The translations under genes were made by a program, and so were the position numbers. Below, in pieces: positions 28,246-38,923 of a stretch of DNA of 64,000 bases (the stretch's first letter is position 1; every line of letters starts with the position of its first letter). The notes beneath the pieces were generated by a model. The model saw only the letters and a list, made by a program, of their open reading frames with translations. It had not been told where the DNA came from and made no database searches. Origin of the DNA: Caldimonas thermodepolymerans (lineage in GTDB: Bacteria > Pseudomonadota > Gammaproteobacteria > Burkholderiales > Burkholderiaceae_C); NCBI RefSeq assembly GCF_015476235.1, contig NZ_CP064338.1:1984001-2048000 (forward strand), in the 5' to 3' direction.

Positions 28246-29286
28246 TCAGTCGAATTTGACGCGCGGGTCCACCCACACGTAGCACAGGTCCGAGATCAGC
28301 TTGGTCACCAGCCCGATCAGCGTGAACAGGTACAGCGTGCCCAGCACGACCGGGTAGTCGCGCCGGATCACCGACTCGTACCCGAGCCGTCCCAGCCCGT
28401 CGAGCGAAAACAAGGTTTCGATCAGCAGCGAGCTGGCGAAGAAGGCGCCGATGAAGGCCGACGGGAAGCCGGTCACGAGGGGGATCAGCGCGTTGCGGAA
28501 CACGTGCTTCCACAGCACCTTGCGCTCCGAGAGCCCCTTGGCGCGCGCGGTCAGCACGTACTGCTTGCGGATCTCCTCCAGGAAGGCGTTCTTGGTCAGC
28601 ATCGTGATCACCGCGAAGCTGCCCAGCACGCTGGCCGTCACCGGCAGGGTGATGTGCCAGAGGTAGTCGACCACCTTGCCCCACAGGCTGAGCTGCTCCC
28701 AGTTCGGCGAGGTCAGGTCGCGCAGGGGGAACCACTGCACGAAGCTGCCGCCGGCGAAAAGCACCAGCAGCGCCACGCCGAGCACGAAGCCGGGAATCGC
28801 GTAGCCGACCAGCACGACCAGGCTGGTCAGCGCGTCGAAACGCGAGCCGGCGCGCACCGCCTTCGCGATGCCCAGCGGCACCGAGATCAGGTAGCTGAGG
28901 AAGAAGGTCCACAGCCCGAGGCTGATCGACACCGGCAGCTTCTCCTTGACCAGCGCCCAGACGTCCTTGTGGTGGAAGAAGCTCTTGCCGAGGTCGAAGC
29001 GCGCGTACGAGACCAGCATCTGCACGAAGCGCTCGTGCGCCGGCTTGTCGAAGCCGAACAGGCGCTTGATCTCCTCGACCTGCGCGGCATCCACGCCCTG
29101 CCGGCCGCGGTAGCCGCCACCGTGCGCGGCCGCCGCCTCGCCGCCGGTGTCACGCCCTTGCAGCTGCGCCACCATCTGCTCGACCGGCCCGCCCGGCACG
29201 AACTGGATCACCACGAAGGTCACCAGCAGCACCCCGAGCAGCGTCGGGATCATCAGCAGCAGGCGCTTGAGGATGTAGGCCCACAT
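28246..29286 (-). CDS. yejB: ABC transporter permease YejB
   Basis: Second inner-membrane permease of the importer, 346 aa. It begins MWAYILKRLLLMIPTLLGVL, the first membrane helix typical of DppB/YejB permeases. A soluble periplasmic insert follows (GVDAAQVEEIKRLFGFDKPA), then SFFHHKDVWALVKEKLPVS and further membrane helices. The EAA loop is RKQYVLTARAKGLSERKVLW. The C terminus ends WVDPRVKFD. The gene is 19 bp after yejA. Confidence 0.96.
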   Translation of the reverse strand: MWAYILKRLLLMIPTLLGVLLVTFVVIQFVPGGPVEQMVAQLQGRDTGGEAAAAHGGGYRGRQGVDAAQVEEIKRLFGFDKPAHERFVQMLVSYARFDLGKSFFHHKDVWALVKEKLPVSISLGLWTFFLSYLISVPLGIAKAVRAGSRFDALTSLVVLVGYAIPGFVLGVALLVLFAGGSFVQWFPLRDLTSPNWEQLSLWGKVVDYLWHITLPVTASVLGSFAVITMLTKNAFLEEIRKQYVLTARAKGLSERKVLWKHVFRNALIPLVTGFPSAFIGAFFASSLLIETLFSLDGLGRLGYESVIRRDYPVVLGTLYLFTLIGLVTKLISDLCYVWVDPRVKFD

Positions 29287-29305
29287 CGTCGCTCGTCCCT
29301 TCCCT

Positions 29306-31135
29306 TCACCGGTTGCGCGGGTCGGCCCACCAGGTGGACAGCGCCCAGCCTTCCGGCGAGTAGTAGCGCGGGATCACCGGCGGCAGCACGAAGCGCCCGC
29401 CGCGGTAGGCCACCCGGAAGGTGCTCGCGTACCACGCCGGGATGGTGTAGTGGCCGTGGCGCAGCACGCGGTCCAGCGCGCGCAGCGCCGGCACCAGCTC
29501 GTCGCGGGTGCGCGCGGCGACCACCTTGCGCAGCAGCGCGTCGACCGCCGGGCTCTTGATGCCGATGAGGTTGCTCGAGCCCTCGGTATCGGCCGCCTCC
29601 GAGCCGAACCGTGCCACCAGCTCGGCGCCGGGCGCCTCGCTGCCCACGATGCGCACGCTGATGATGTCGAAGTCGAACACGTCCATGCGCTTCTGCAGCA
29701 GCGCGAAGTCCACCACCTTGTAGGTGGAGCGGATGCCCAGCTTCTCCAGGTTCTGCATCATCGGCGTGACCACCCGCGCCATCGAGCCCTGGTTGTCGAG
29801 GAACTCGATCGTGAACTCGCGACCCTGGCGGTCGCGCAGCGCGCCGTCGCGGTAGGTCCAGCCGGCCTCCTCCAGCAGCGCCTTGGCGCGGCGCAGGTTG
29901 GCGCGCAGGCCGCCTGGCGTGTCGGTGCGCGGCGGCAGCGGCACCGGCTGCGTGAAGACCGCCTCGGGCAGGTGCGCGCGCAGCGGCTCGAGCAGCGCCA
30001 GCTCCTCGGGCGTGGGCATGTCCCGGGCCTCGAAGTCGCTCGCGACGAAGTAGCCGCGCACCCGGGTGTAGGCGTTGTAGAACAGCTGGCGGTTCATCCA
30101 CTCGAAGTCCATCGCCAGCCCGATCGCCTCGCGCACGCGCACGTCCTGGAACTTCTCGCGCCGGATGTTGAACAGGAAGCCCTGGAAGTCGCCGGCATTG
30201 CCGTGCGGCAACTCGCGCTTGACCAGTTCGCCCGAGTCGAACTTGCGGCCCTTGTATTCGCGCGCCCATTCCTTGGCGACGAAGGCCTGGATGAAGTCGA
30301 ACTCGCCGGCCTTGAACGCCTCCAGGCGCACCTTGTCGTCGGCGTACACCTTGTAGGTGATGCGGTCGAAGTTGAACATGCCGCGCCGCACGTTGAGGTC
30401 GCGCGCCCAGTACTCCGGATCGCGCACGTAGGTGATGTCGCGCCCGAAGTTGACCCGCCCGATGCGGTACGGGCCGGAACCGATCGGCGTGTCGAGGATG
30501 ACCTGGTCGAACGGCTTGCGCTGCCCGTCGACCTCGCCCCACTTGCGGCTGAACACCGGCAGTGCCGTGCCCACCAGCAGCGGCAGCTCGGCGCTGTCAT
30601 GCCTGAAGTCGAAGCGCACGGTGCGCTCGCCCAGCACCGTCGCGCCGGCGATGTCGCCGAAGTAGACGCGGAACTGCGGCGCCGCCTCCTTGCTCATCAG
30701 CGTGTCGAAGGAGTGCTTGACGTCGGCCGCGAGCACCGGGTCGCCGTTGTGGAAACGCGCCTTCGGGTTCAGGCGAAAGGTCGCGCTGCGCCGGTCGGGC
30801 GCGACCGTGACGTCCTCGGCCAGCAGCCCGTAGGCGGTGGTCGGCTCGTCCAGCGTGCCGGTCAGCAGGGTCTCGAACAGCAGCGAGCCCAGCCCCGGCG
30901 GGGCCGTGCCCTTGAGCGTGAACGGGTTGTACTTGTCGAAGTTGCTGATCCGCGTGGGCGGGACCAGCACGATCTCCCCGCCCTTGGGGGCGTCCGGGTT
31001 GACGTAGTCGAAGTGCGAAAAGCCGGGCGGGTACTTGATGTCGCCGAACTGGGCGTATGCATGGGCGGCCTGCGCAAGCGAACTGCCGGCCGCCACCCAC
31101 GCACACAGCAGGAACTTTGCCAGGACACGGATCAT
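29306..31135 (-). CDS. yejA: Periplasmic peptide-binding protein YejA (extracellular solute-binding family 5)
   Basis: Substrate-binding subunit delivering peptides to YejBEF. ATG 31135 gives 609 aa with a signal peptide (MIRVLAKFLLCAWVAAGSSL, then AQAAHA). Mature-domain landmarks of SBP family 5 are YAQFGDIKYPPGFSHFDYVN, FNKYNPFTLKG-like SNFDKYNPFTLKG, FRLNPKARFHNGDPVLAADV and IGSGPYRIGRV. It is 38 bp downstream of ldcA in the same orientation. In Agrobacterium the YejBEF permease works with a related binding protein in muropeptide import; here the adjacent LD-carboxypeptidase points the same way, but broad peptide or microcin uptake is also possible. Confidence 0.92.
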   Translation of the reverse strand: MIRVLAKFLLCAWVAAGSSLAQAAHAYAQFGDIKYPPGFSHFDYVNPDAPKGGEIVLVPPTRISNFDKYNPFTLKGTAPPGLGSLLFETLLTGTLDEPTTAYGLLAEDVTVAPDRRSATFRLNPKARFHNGDPVLAADVKHSFDTLMSKEAAPQFRVYFGDIAGATVLGERTVRFDFRHDSAELPLLVGTALPVFSRKWGEVDGQRKPFDQVILDTPIGSGPYRIGRVNFGRDITYVRDPEYWARDLNVRRGMFNFDRITYKVYADDKVRLEAFKAGEFDFIQAFVAKEWAREYKGRKFDSGELVKRELPHGNAGDFQGFLFNIRREKFQDVRVREAIGLAMDFEWMNRQLFYNAYTRVRGYFVASDFEARDMPTPEELALLEPLRAHLPEAVFTQPVPLPPRTDTPGGLRANLRRAKALLEEAGWTYRDGALRDRQGREFTIEFLDNQGSMARVVTPMMQNLEKLGIRSTYKVVDFALLQKRMDVFDFDIISVRIVGSEAPGAELVARFGSEAADTEGSSNLIGIKSPAVDALLRKVVAARTRDELVPALRALDRVLRHGHYTIPAWYASTFRVAYRGGRFVLPPVIPRYYSPEGWALSTWWADPRNR

Positions 31136-31173
31136 GCGGGCGATTCTGCCCGAACGTCCCGCGCCCCGGAACG

Positions 31174-33041
<1,868 letters not shown>

Positions 33042-33052
33042 GAAGAAGCAAG

Positions 33053-33061
33053 ACTATAGCA
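33053..33061 (-). promoter_or_regulatory. Extended -10 promoter for tRNA-Val
   Basis: On the minus strand TGC-TATAGT lies 11-20 nt before the tRNA 5' end. It is a good extended -10 element; no clear -35 box is present. Confidence 0.5.
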
Positions 33062-33089
33062 TGATTTTCCGCGATTGCACCAGTCCTGC

Positions 33090-35339
33090 TCACTTGCGGC
33101 GTGCGATGCGCACGCCCGGCACCTGGCGCACCACGCCCAGCACCTGCGCCAGCCGGGCCGAGTCCGACACCTCGACCGTGAAGGTCATCCACGCGGTGTC
33201 GCGCACCGACTGCGTGCGCACCCCGATCACGTTCATCTTCTCCTTCGCGAACACTTCGGAGATGTCGCGCAGCAGGCCCTGGCGGTCGTGCGCCTCGACG
33301 GCCACGTCCACCGGGTAGACCGCCGGCTTGTCGGCCGGCGGCTGCCCCCATTCGACCGGGATGACCCGTTCGGGGTCGCGCGCGGCGAGCTGGCGGAAGT
33401 TCGTGCAGTCGCTGCGGTGCACCGCCACGCCCCGGCCCTTGGTCACGAAGCCGCCGATCGCGTCGGGCGGCGCGGGCTTGCAGCAGCGTGCCAGCTGCGT
33501 CAGCAACGACTCGACGCCGACCACCAGCACGCCGCCGCGCGCGGACGCCGCATCGGCGCGCGGCTTGCGCAGCGGAATGAAGTCGTCGGACGGCTGCGGG
33601 GCCGAGCCCCCGGGACGCAGCACCTGCTCGATGTTGCGCAGCGAGTACTCGTCCTTGCCGACCACGTCGAACAGCGCGTCGGCGTTCCTGAAGCCGAGCT
33701 GCGCCGCCAGGTCCTCGAGGTTGATCGCGGTGCGGCCCTCGCGCTGCAGCAGGCGCTCGACCAGCTCGCGGCCCTTGGCGATGGTCTCCTGCTGCGCGAG
33801 CATGTTGAACCAGGCACGCACCTTGGCCTTGGCGCGCGAGCTCTTGAGGTATCCGAGTTCCGGGTTGAGCCAGTCCATCGACGGACCGCCCTCCTTCACC
33901 GTGATCACCTCCACCGTCTGCCCGCTGCGCAGCGGCGTGTTCAGCGGCACCATCACGCCGTCGACCTTGGCGCCTCGGCAGCGGTGGCCGAGGTCGGTGT
34001 GCACGGAGTACGCGAAGTCGATCGGCGTCGCATCCTTGGGCAGCTCGACGACCGACGCCTGCGGCGTGAACACGTAGATGTGGTCGTCGAACACGCCCGA
34101 GCCGCTGCCCTGCTCGGCGAAGTCGCGCTCCCACGCCAGCAGCTGGCGCAGCACCGCCTTGCGGGCCTCGGCCACCTGGGATTCGAAGTCGCCGGCGGCG
34201 ACCACGCCCCCGTAGCCCTTGGTGCCGGCCTCCTTGTAGGCCCAGTGCGCCGCCACGCCGTGCTCGGCATGCTCGTGCATCTCGCGCGTGCGGATCTGGA
34301 TCTCGATGGTGCGGCCCTGCGCGTCGTAGACCACCGTATGCAGCGACTGGTAGCCGTTGGGCTTGGGCTTGGCGATGTAGTCGTCGAACTCCTCCGACAG
34401 CGGCGTGTAGGCCTCGTGCACGACGCTCAGCGCCGCGTAGCAGTCGCGCACGGTGCGCACCACGACGCGCAGCGCACGGATGTCGAACACGTGGTCGAAA
34501 TCCAGTTGCTTGCCGCGCATCTTCTTCCAGATGCTGTAGATGTGCTTGGGCCGGCCCTGCACCTCGGCGGCAATGCCGCGGCGCTTGAGCAGCGAGGCCA
34601 CCTGCTCGCGCAGCGAGCGCACCACCTGCTCGCGCTCGACGCGCTTCTCGTCGAGCATGCGGGCGATCGACTTGTAGGCCTCGGGCTCCAGGAAGCGGAA
34701 CGAGAGGTCTTCCAGCTCCCACTTGATCTGCCAGATGCCCAGCCGGTTGGCCAGCGGCGCGAACACCTGCAGCGACTCGCGTGCCAGCTCCTGCGGGCAA
34801 TCGCGCTTGGACTGCGCGTAGTAGCGCAGCGTCTGCAGGCGCGAAGCGAGTCGCAGCAGGACCACGCGCAGGTCCCTCGAGAAGGCCAGCAGCATCTTGC
34901 GCACGCGCTCGATCTGCTCGGCCCGGTCGTCCTCGGCCACCAGCGCGCCGCGCGCGTTGCGCTGGATCTGCACCAGCTTGCGGGTGGCGCCCACCAGGCT
35001 CGCGTAGGACGGCCCGAAGGCCTTGCCGATGGCCTCCTCCGGGCGGTTCAGGTATTCGGCGACATAGACCAGGTACACCGCGGCGAGCATCGACGGCGAG
35101 GCGCCGATCGCCTGCAGGATGGCCACCACCCCCTCGGCGTGGTGCAAGGCATCCTCGCCGGTGTCGAGCACCTGACCGGTCAGCAGCGGGATCGCGAAGG
35201 AGCGCGCCCGCTCCAGCCGGGCCTGCTCCTCGGCCAGCACCTCGGGCGACGGCCGCGGCGTGAGCTGCCCGCCGACATCGCCCGCCAACGCGACGATTGC
35301 CGCGGTGTCGCGGCTGCTTCCCTGCAAATCGGTCTTCAT
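33090..35339 (-). CDS. relA: (p)ppGpp synthetase RelA
   Basis: Ribosome-associated stringent-response synthetase. ATG 35339 gives 749 aa. The N-terminal HD region is degenerate: where bifunctional Rel/SpoT enzymes have HDxxED, this has AAVYLVYVAEYLNRP, so hydrolase activity is not expected. The synthetase domain carries KHIYSIWKKMRGKQLDFDHV and DDYIAKPKPNGYQSLHTVV. A TGS domain (YVFTPQASVVELPKDATPID), a zinc-finger region (LARCCKPAPPDAIGGFVTKG) and a C-terminal ACT domain follow. The start overlaps the stop of the upstream hydrolase gene (ATGA), so the two are coupled. Confidence 0.95.
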   Translation of the reverse strand: MKTDLQGSSRDTAAIVALAGDVGGQLTPRPSPEVLAEEQARLERARSFAIPLLTGQVLDTGEDALHHAEGVVAILQAIGASPSMLAAVYLVYVAEYLNRPEEAIGKAFGPSYASLVGATRKLVQIQRNARGALVAEDDRAEQIERVRKMLLAFSRDLRVVLLRLASRLQTLRYYAQSKRDCPQELARESLQVFAPLANRLGIWQIKWELEDLSFRFLEPEAYKSIARMLDEKRVEREQVVRSLREQVASLLKRRGIAAEVQGRPKHIYSIWKKMRGKQLDFDHVFDIRALRVVVRTVRDCYAALSVVHEAYTPLSEEFDDYIAKPKPNGYQSLHTVVYDAQGRTIEIQIRTREMHEHAEHGVAAHWAYKEAGTKGYGGVVAAGDFESQVAEARKAVLRQLLAWERDFAEQGSGSGVFDDHIYVFTPQASVVELPKDATPIDFAYSVHTDLGHRCRGAKVDGVMVPLNTPLRSGQTVEVITVKEGGPSMDWLNPELGYLKSSRAKAKVRAWFNMLAQQETIAKGRELVERLLQREGRTAINLEDLAAQLGFRNADALFDVVGKDEYSLRNIEQVLRPGGSAPQPSDDFIPLRKPRADAASARGGVLVVGVESLLTQLARCCKPAPPDAIGGFVTKGRGVAVHRSDCTNFRQLAARDPERVIPVEWGQPPADKPAVYPVDVAVEAHDRQGLLRDISEVFAKEKMNVIGVRTQSVRDTAWMTFTVEVSDSARLAQVLGVVRQVPGVRIARRK

Positions 35340-36214
35340 GGTGCCGTCAGGAACTCCCGCACCACGGCGATCTGTTCGGGCGCGACCAGCGTCGGTGCGT
35401 GGCCCACGCCGGGAAACTCGTGCACCTGCGCCTTCGGCCCGCGTCGCGCCATCTCCTGCACCGTCGCACGCGACAGCAGGTCGGACTCGGCGCCACGGAT
35501 CACCAGCGTGCGCGCCTTGACCGCCTCGTAGCGCTCCCACAGCAGCGCCTCCAGCGCCTTGCCGGCGCCCGGATCCATGGCCTGGAACGGCACCGCGATG
35601 CGCGGGTCGTAATGGGGCACGAAGCCGCTGCCCTGTTCGTCGGCGAGCGGCTTGAGCATCGGGCGGGTCAGCGCCAGCCACTGCTCGCGCGTGTGCGGTC
35701 CGAAGCCCTGCGAGATCGACCACATGTAGTCGGCCGCCTCGTCCAGCGTCTCGAAGCGCCGCACCTGCCCGATGTAGGTGCCGATGCGCGCCAGCGCCTG
35801 CGGCTCGATGGTCGGGCCGACGTCGTTGAGCACCAGCCGGCGCACCGGGCTGCCCGGCAGCGAGGCCAGGCCCAGCCCGATCAGGCCGCCCATCGAGGTG
35901 CCGACCCAGTCCAGCGTCCTGGCGTTGAGCCGCGCCAGCAGCGTGACCATGTCGGCCACGTAGGTGGGGATCTGGTAGCCCATCGGATCGCCCAGCCAGT
36001 CCGAGCGGCCGCGGCCGACCACGTCCGGGCACACCACCCGGTATTCGTCGCGCAAGGCCTTGGCCAGGCTGTCGAAGTCACGCCCCTGGCGCGACAGCCC
36101 GTGCACGCACACCAGCACCTTGGGATTGGCCGGATCGCCCCATTCCCAGTACGCCATGCGGTGCAGCCCCTGGGGATCCAGGCACTGCACGAAATCGAGG
36201 CGGGGCTCGGTCAT
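35336..36214 (-). CDS. Alpha/beta hydrolase fold protein
   Basis: 292-aa cytoplasmic hydrolase of unknown substrate. The fold is clear: oxyanion region VLVCVHGLSRQGRDFD, nucleophile elbow WVGTSMGGLIGLGL with the catalytic Ser, acid residue in VIRGAESDLLS and His in FPGVGHAPTL. No signal peptide. The stop overlaps the relA start by 4 bp, and the gene is divergent from bdhA. It could be an esterase; linkage to 3-hydroxybutyrate dehydrogenase hints at oligomer hydrolysis but is weak, as the genes face apart. Confidence 0.88.
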   Translation of the reverse strand: MTEPRLDFVQCLDPQGLHRMAYWEWGDPANPKVLVCVHGLSRQGRDFDSLAKALRDEYRVVCPDVVGRGRSDWLGDPMGYQIPTYVADMVTLLARLNARTLDWVGTSMGGLIGLGLASLPGSPVRRLVLNDVGPTIEPQALARIGTYIGQVRRFETLDEAADYMWSISQGFGPHTREQWLALTRPMLKPLADEQGSGFVPHYDPRIAVPFQAMDPGAGKALEALLWERYEAVKARTLVIRGAESDLLSRATVQEMARRGPKAQVHEFPGVGHAPTLVAPEQIAVVREFLTAP

Positions 36215-36298
36215 GTTCGGGGCACCTCACTGGTCAATAATGCGGCAGTCAGCCTGTCGCTCAGTTTCTGTCGCAACGATATCAAAGAGGACTTGCTC

Positions 36299-37069
36299 AT
36301 GTTGAAAGGTAAGACGGCTCTCGTGACCGGATCCACCAGCGGCATCGGCCTGGGCATTGCCTGTGCGCTGGCCCGCCAGGGCGCCAACGTGGTGCTCAAC
36401 GGCTTCGGCGATGCGCAGGCGGCCAAGGCGGAGGTGGCGGCGTTCGGCACGCGCGTCAGCTACCACGGGGCGGACATGAGCCGCCCGGCCGAGATCGAGG
36501 ACCTGATCCGGCACGCCGAGGCCGAGTTCGGCGGCGTGGACATCCTGGTCAACAACGCCGGCATCCAGCACGTCGCCAACGTGGAGGATTTTCCGGTCGA
36601 GAAGTGGGACGCGATCATTGCCATCAACCTGACGTCGGCCTTTCACACCACCCGCCTGGCGCTGCCCGGCATGAAGGCGCGCAACTGGGGCCGGGTGATC
36701 AATGTCGCCTCGACCCACGGGCTGGTCGCCTCGGCGCAGAAGTCCGCCTACGTGGCCTCCAAGCACGGCATCATCGGCTTCACCAAGGCCGTGGCGCTGG
36801 AGACCGCGACCACCGGGGTCACGGTCAACGCCATCTGCCCGGGCTGGGTGCTGACGCCGCTGGTGCAGAAGCAGGTCGACGCCCGGGCCGCGGCGGGCGG
36901 GCTGACCCAGGAGGAAGCCAAGCGCCAGCTGCTGGCCGAAAAGCAGCCCTCGCTGCAGTTCACCACGCCGGAGCAGCTGGGCGAGCTGGCCGTGTTCCTG
37001 TGTTCCGAGGCCGCCGCCAACGTGCGCGGCGTGGCCTGGAACATGGACGGCGGCTGGGTGGCGCAGTGA
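36299..37069 (+). CDS. bdhA: D-3-hydroxybutyrate dehydrogenase
   Basis: NAD-dependent oxidation of D-3-hydroxybutyrate to acetoacetate during polyhydroxybutyrate breakdown. 256 aa, classical short-chain dehydrogenase. The cofactor motif is TGSTSGIGLGIA, then NNAGIQHVANVEDFPVEKWD, the catalytic S138, Y151 and K155 (VASTHG, SAYVASK), and CPGWVLTPLVQKQV, which is specific for this subfamily. AAAGAGG lies upstream of the ATG. Alone in its transcription unit, between divergent and convergent neighbours. Confidence 0.95.
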   Translation: MLKGKTALVTGSTSGIGLGIACALARQGANVVLNGFGDAQAAKAEVAAFGTRVSYHGADMSRPAEIEDLIRHAEAEFGGVDILVNNAGIQHVANVEDFPVEKWDAIIAINLTSAFHTTRLALPGMKARNWGRVINVASTHGLVASAQKSAYVASKHGIIGFTKAVALETATTGVTVNAICPGWVLTPLVQKQVDARAAAGGLTQEEAKRQLLAEKQPSLQFTTPEQLGELAVFLCSEAAANVRGVAWNMDGGWVAQ

Positions 37070-37084
37070 GCGCCGCCCGGCGCC

Positions 37085-37801
37085 TCAGCGCAGGATCACG
37101 CTGCCGCTGACCGTGACGGTCACCGTCGCCTTGCCGGCCTCGACCGGCACGGCGGCGTCCTCGGCGGCGGCCTTGGCGCGCATCATCATCGGCTGCGGCA
37201 GGCTGCCGCTGTCGCTGGTCGAGACGTTCACCTCGCGCAGCACGTAGCCGGCAAAGCCGAACTTCTCCGCGTACTCCTGGGCCTTGGCGCGGTAGCGGGC
37301 GATGGCCTGGCCGGCCACCTCGCTGGCGTGGCGCTCGCGCGCCTCGCGCGACAGGCTCTGGGTGATGTTGGCGACGCTGACGGTGTTCAGCCGCCCCGCC
37401 GTCTGCGCGATCAGCGGCATGTCGCGGCCTTCGAGCACCAGCTCGGCCGTGCCCTGCCAGCCGGTGATGCGGCCCTGCTGGTTGTAGCGCGGGTACAGCG
37501 AGAAATTGCCGGTGCGCACGTCCATCTGCCCCGGCGGGGCGTGCTTGCGCGCCTCGGCCAGCGCCGCGTCGATGGCCTGCTTCAGGCCGTCCTGCACCGC
37601 CTTGGCTTCCGGGCCCTCGCGGGTGGCGCGCAGCGTGATCGACAGCTGGTCCTTGGGCACTTCCACGCTGGCGCTCGCGTCCAGGCTGACCACGTTCTGC
37701 AGGTCCTGCACGAGCGTGACGGCCGGCTGGGCGTTGGCAACGCCGGCGGCCAGGGCCGCGGACAGGGCAAGGGCAGGAGCAATGGCAACGGGAGTCCTCA
37801 C
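37085..37801 (-). CDS. SIMPL (DUF541) domain periplasmic protein
   Basis: 238 aa from GTG 37801, preceded by AAGGA; a TTG two codons upstream is less likely. The signal peptide is VRTPVAIAPALALSAALAAG with cleavage expected after VANA. The rest is a single SIMPL domain: SLDASASVEVPKDQLSITLR, then AVQDGLKQAIDAALAEARKH, VRTGNFSLYPRYNQQGRITG and a C-terminal strand. Related proteins are found in the envelope and linked to oxidative stress (E. coli YggE). It converges on bdhA. Confidence 0.88.
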   Translation of the reverse strand: MRTPVAIAPALALSAALAAGVANAQPAVTLVQDLQNVVSLDASASVEVPKDQLSITLRATREGPEAKAVQDGLKQAIDAALAEARKHAPPGQMDVRTGNFSLYPRYNQQGRITGWQGTAELVLEGRDMPLIAQTAGRLNTVSVANITQSLSREARERHASEVAGQAIARYRAKAQEYAEKFGFAGYVLREVNVSTSDSGSLPQPMMMRAKAAAEDAAVPVEAGKATVTVTVSGSVILR

Positions 37802-37962
37802 GGGCAAATCCTTTCCTGATGTGAAAAGCGGGATCGATTGTCATCCGTGAAACGCGCCCCCCGCCCGATCGGGGTCAACCCGCAGGCGGCTTCACCTTTC
37901 TTTACCTTGTCCCTGCCGCCCGTCGGGGACCGCTTGCGACCCGGTGCAGGGAGGCGCAAGAT

Positions 37963-38028
37963 TTGTAACAGTTGGTCAGGTCCGGCAGAAATGCTCGGTT
38001 GCGCCGCACAAAATCCCGCCTGTTACAA
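37963..38028. promoter_or_regulatory. Widely spaced inverted repeat upstream of ompR
   Basis: TTGTAACAG (37963-37971) and CTGTTACAA (38020-38028) form a perfect 9-bp inverted repeat with a 48-bp spacer, ending 17 bp before the ompR ATG. TGTTACA-type elements resemble known OmpR half-sites, so this is a candidate autoregulatory site. The 244-bp gap to the SIMPL gene otherwise shows no clear promoter. Confidence 0.5.
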
Positions 38029-38045
38029 GTTAGGGAGCGCTGCTC

Positions 38046-38783
38046 ATGACATCTCAAACGCCCAATGCCCGCATGGACCGCATCGTGGTCGTCGACGACG
38101 ACGCCCGCATCCGGGATCTGCTGCGTCGCTACCTCACCCAGGAGGGCTTTGAAGTCCTGCTGGCCGAGGACGCCAAGGCGTTGAACCGCGTGCTGACCCG
38201 CGAGACGGTCGACCTGATCGTGCTCGACCTGATGCTGCCCGGCGAGGACGGCCTGTCGATCTGCCGCCGCCTGCGTGCGGCCAACGACGCGACCCCGATC
38301 ATCATGCTGACGGCCAAGGTCGAGGACGTGGACCGCATCGTCGGCCTGGAAGTCGGTGCAGACGACTACCTGCCCAAGCCGTTCAACCCGCGCGAGCTGC
38401 TGGCGCGCATCCATGCGGTGCTGCGGCGCCGCCCGACCCTGGAAGCGCCGGGGGCCCCGGCCAAGGAACCGCAGAGCGTGGTGTTCGGTCCGTTCGAGTT
38501 CGACCTGGCGCTGCGCCGCCTGACCAAGGACGGCGAGCCGATGCCGCTGACCACCGGCGAGTTCTCGATGCTCAAGGCCCTGGTGCGCCACCCGCGCCAG
38601 CCGCTGTCGCGCGACAAGCTGGCCCAGCTGGCGCGCGGCCGCGAGTTCGAGCCGTTCGACCGCAGCCTGGACGTGCAGATCTCGCGCCTGCGCAAGATGA
38701 TCGAGCCCGATCCGTCCCAGCCGCGCTACATCCAGACCGTCTGGGGCGTCGGCTACGTGTTCGTGCCGGACGGCACCACCTGA
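38046..38783 (+). CDS. ompR: Two-component response regulator, OmpR family
   Basis: 245 aa. Receiver domain with VVVDDDARIRD, phosphoacceptor Asp in LIVLDLMLPGEDG, Thr in MLTAKVED and Lys in DYLPKPFNPRELLARI. The winged-helix output domain contains LTTGEFSMLKALVRHPRQPL and DRSLDVQISRLRKMIEPDP. AGGGAG lies before the ATG. The partner kinase gene follows after 140 bp, with a terminator between them. Called OmpR rather than a generic relative on sequence and pairing; its regulon is unknown. Confidence 0.92.
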   Translation: MTSQTPNARMDRIVVVDDDARIRDLLRRYLTQEGFEVLLAEDAKALNRVLTRETVDLIVLDLMLPGEDGLSICRRLRAANDATPIIMLTAKVEDVDRIVGLEVGADDYLPKPFNPRELLARIHAVLRRRPTLEAPGAPAKEPQSVVFGPFEFDLALRRLTKDGEPMPLTTGEFSMLKALVRHPRQPLSRDKLAQLARGREFEPFDRSLDVQISRLRKMIEPDPSQPRYIQTVWGVGYVFVPDGTT

Positions 38784-38810
38784 AGCTCGCCGGGTTCCCC
38801 GGCCTGACGG

Positions 38811-38840
38811 CAAGGCGGCCTGCGGGCCGCCTTGCGTTTT
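38811..38840 (+). terminator. Terminator between ompR and envZ
   Basis: Perfect 10-bp stem CAAGGCGGCC / GGCCGCCTTG with a TGCG tetraloop, followed by CGTTTT. It is placed to end the ompR transcript or limit read-through into the kinase gene. Confidence 0.75.
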
Positions 38841-38923
38841 GACCGCCCTGCCCCGCCCCTGTTGCTTTCCCCGGCCGCACACCGGCGGCCGGACGGGGCA
38901 TACTCGCGGGCAGTCGATTTCCC

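Noticed and set aside
37068-37090. Hairpin between bdhA and the SIMPL gene as a terminator
   Set aside because: The pairing around GCGCC-GCCC-GGCGC is short and overlaps both stop regions, with no T run.
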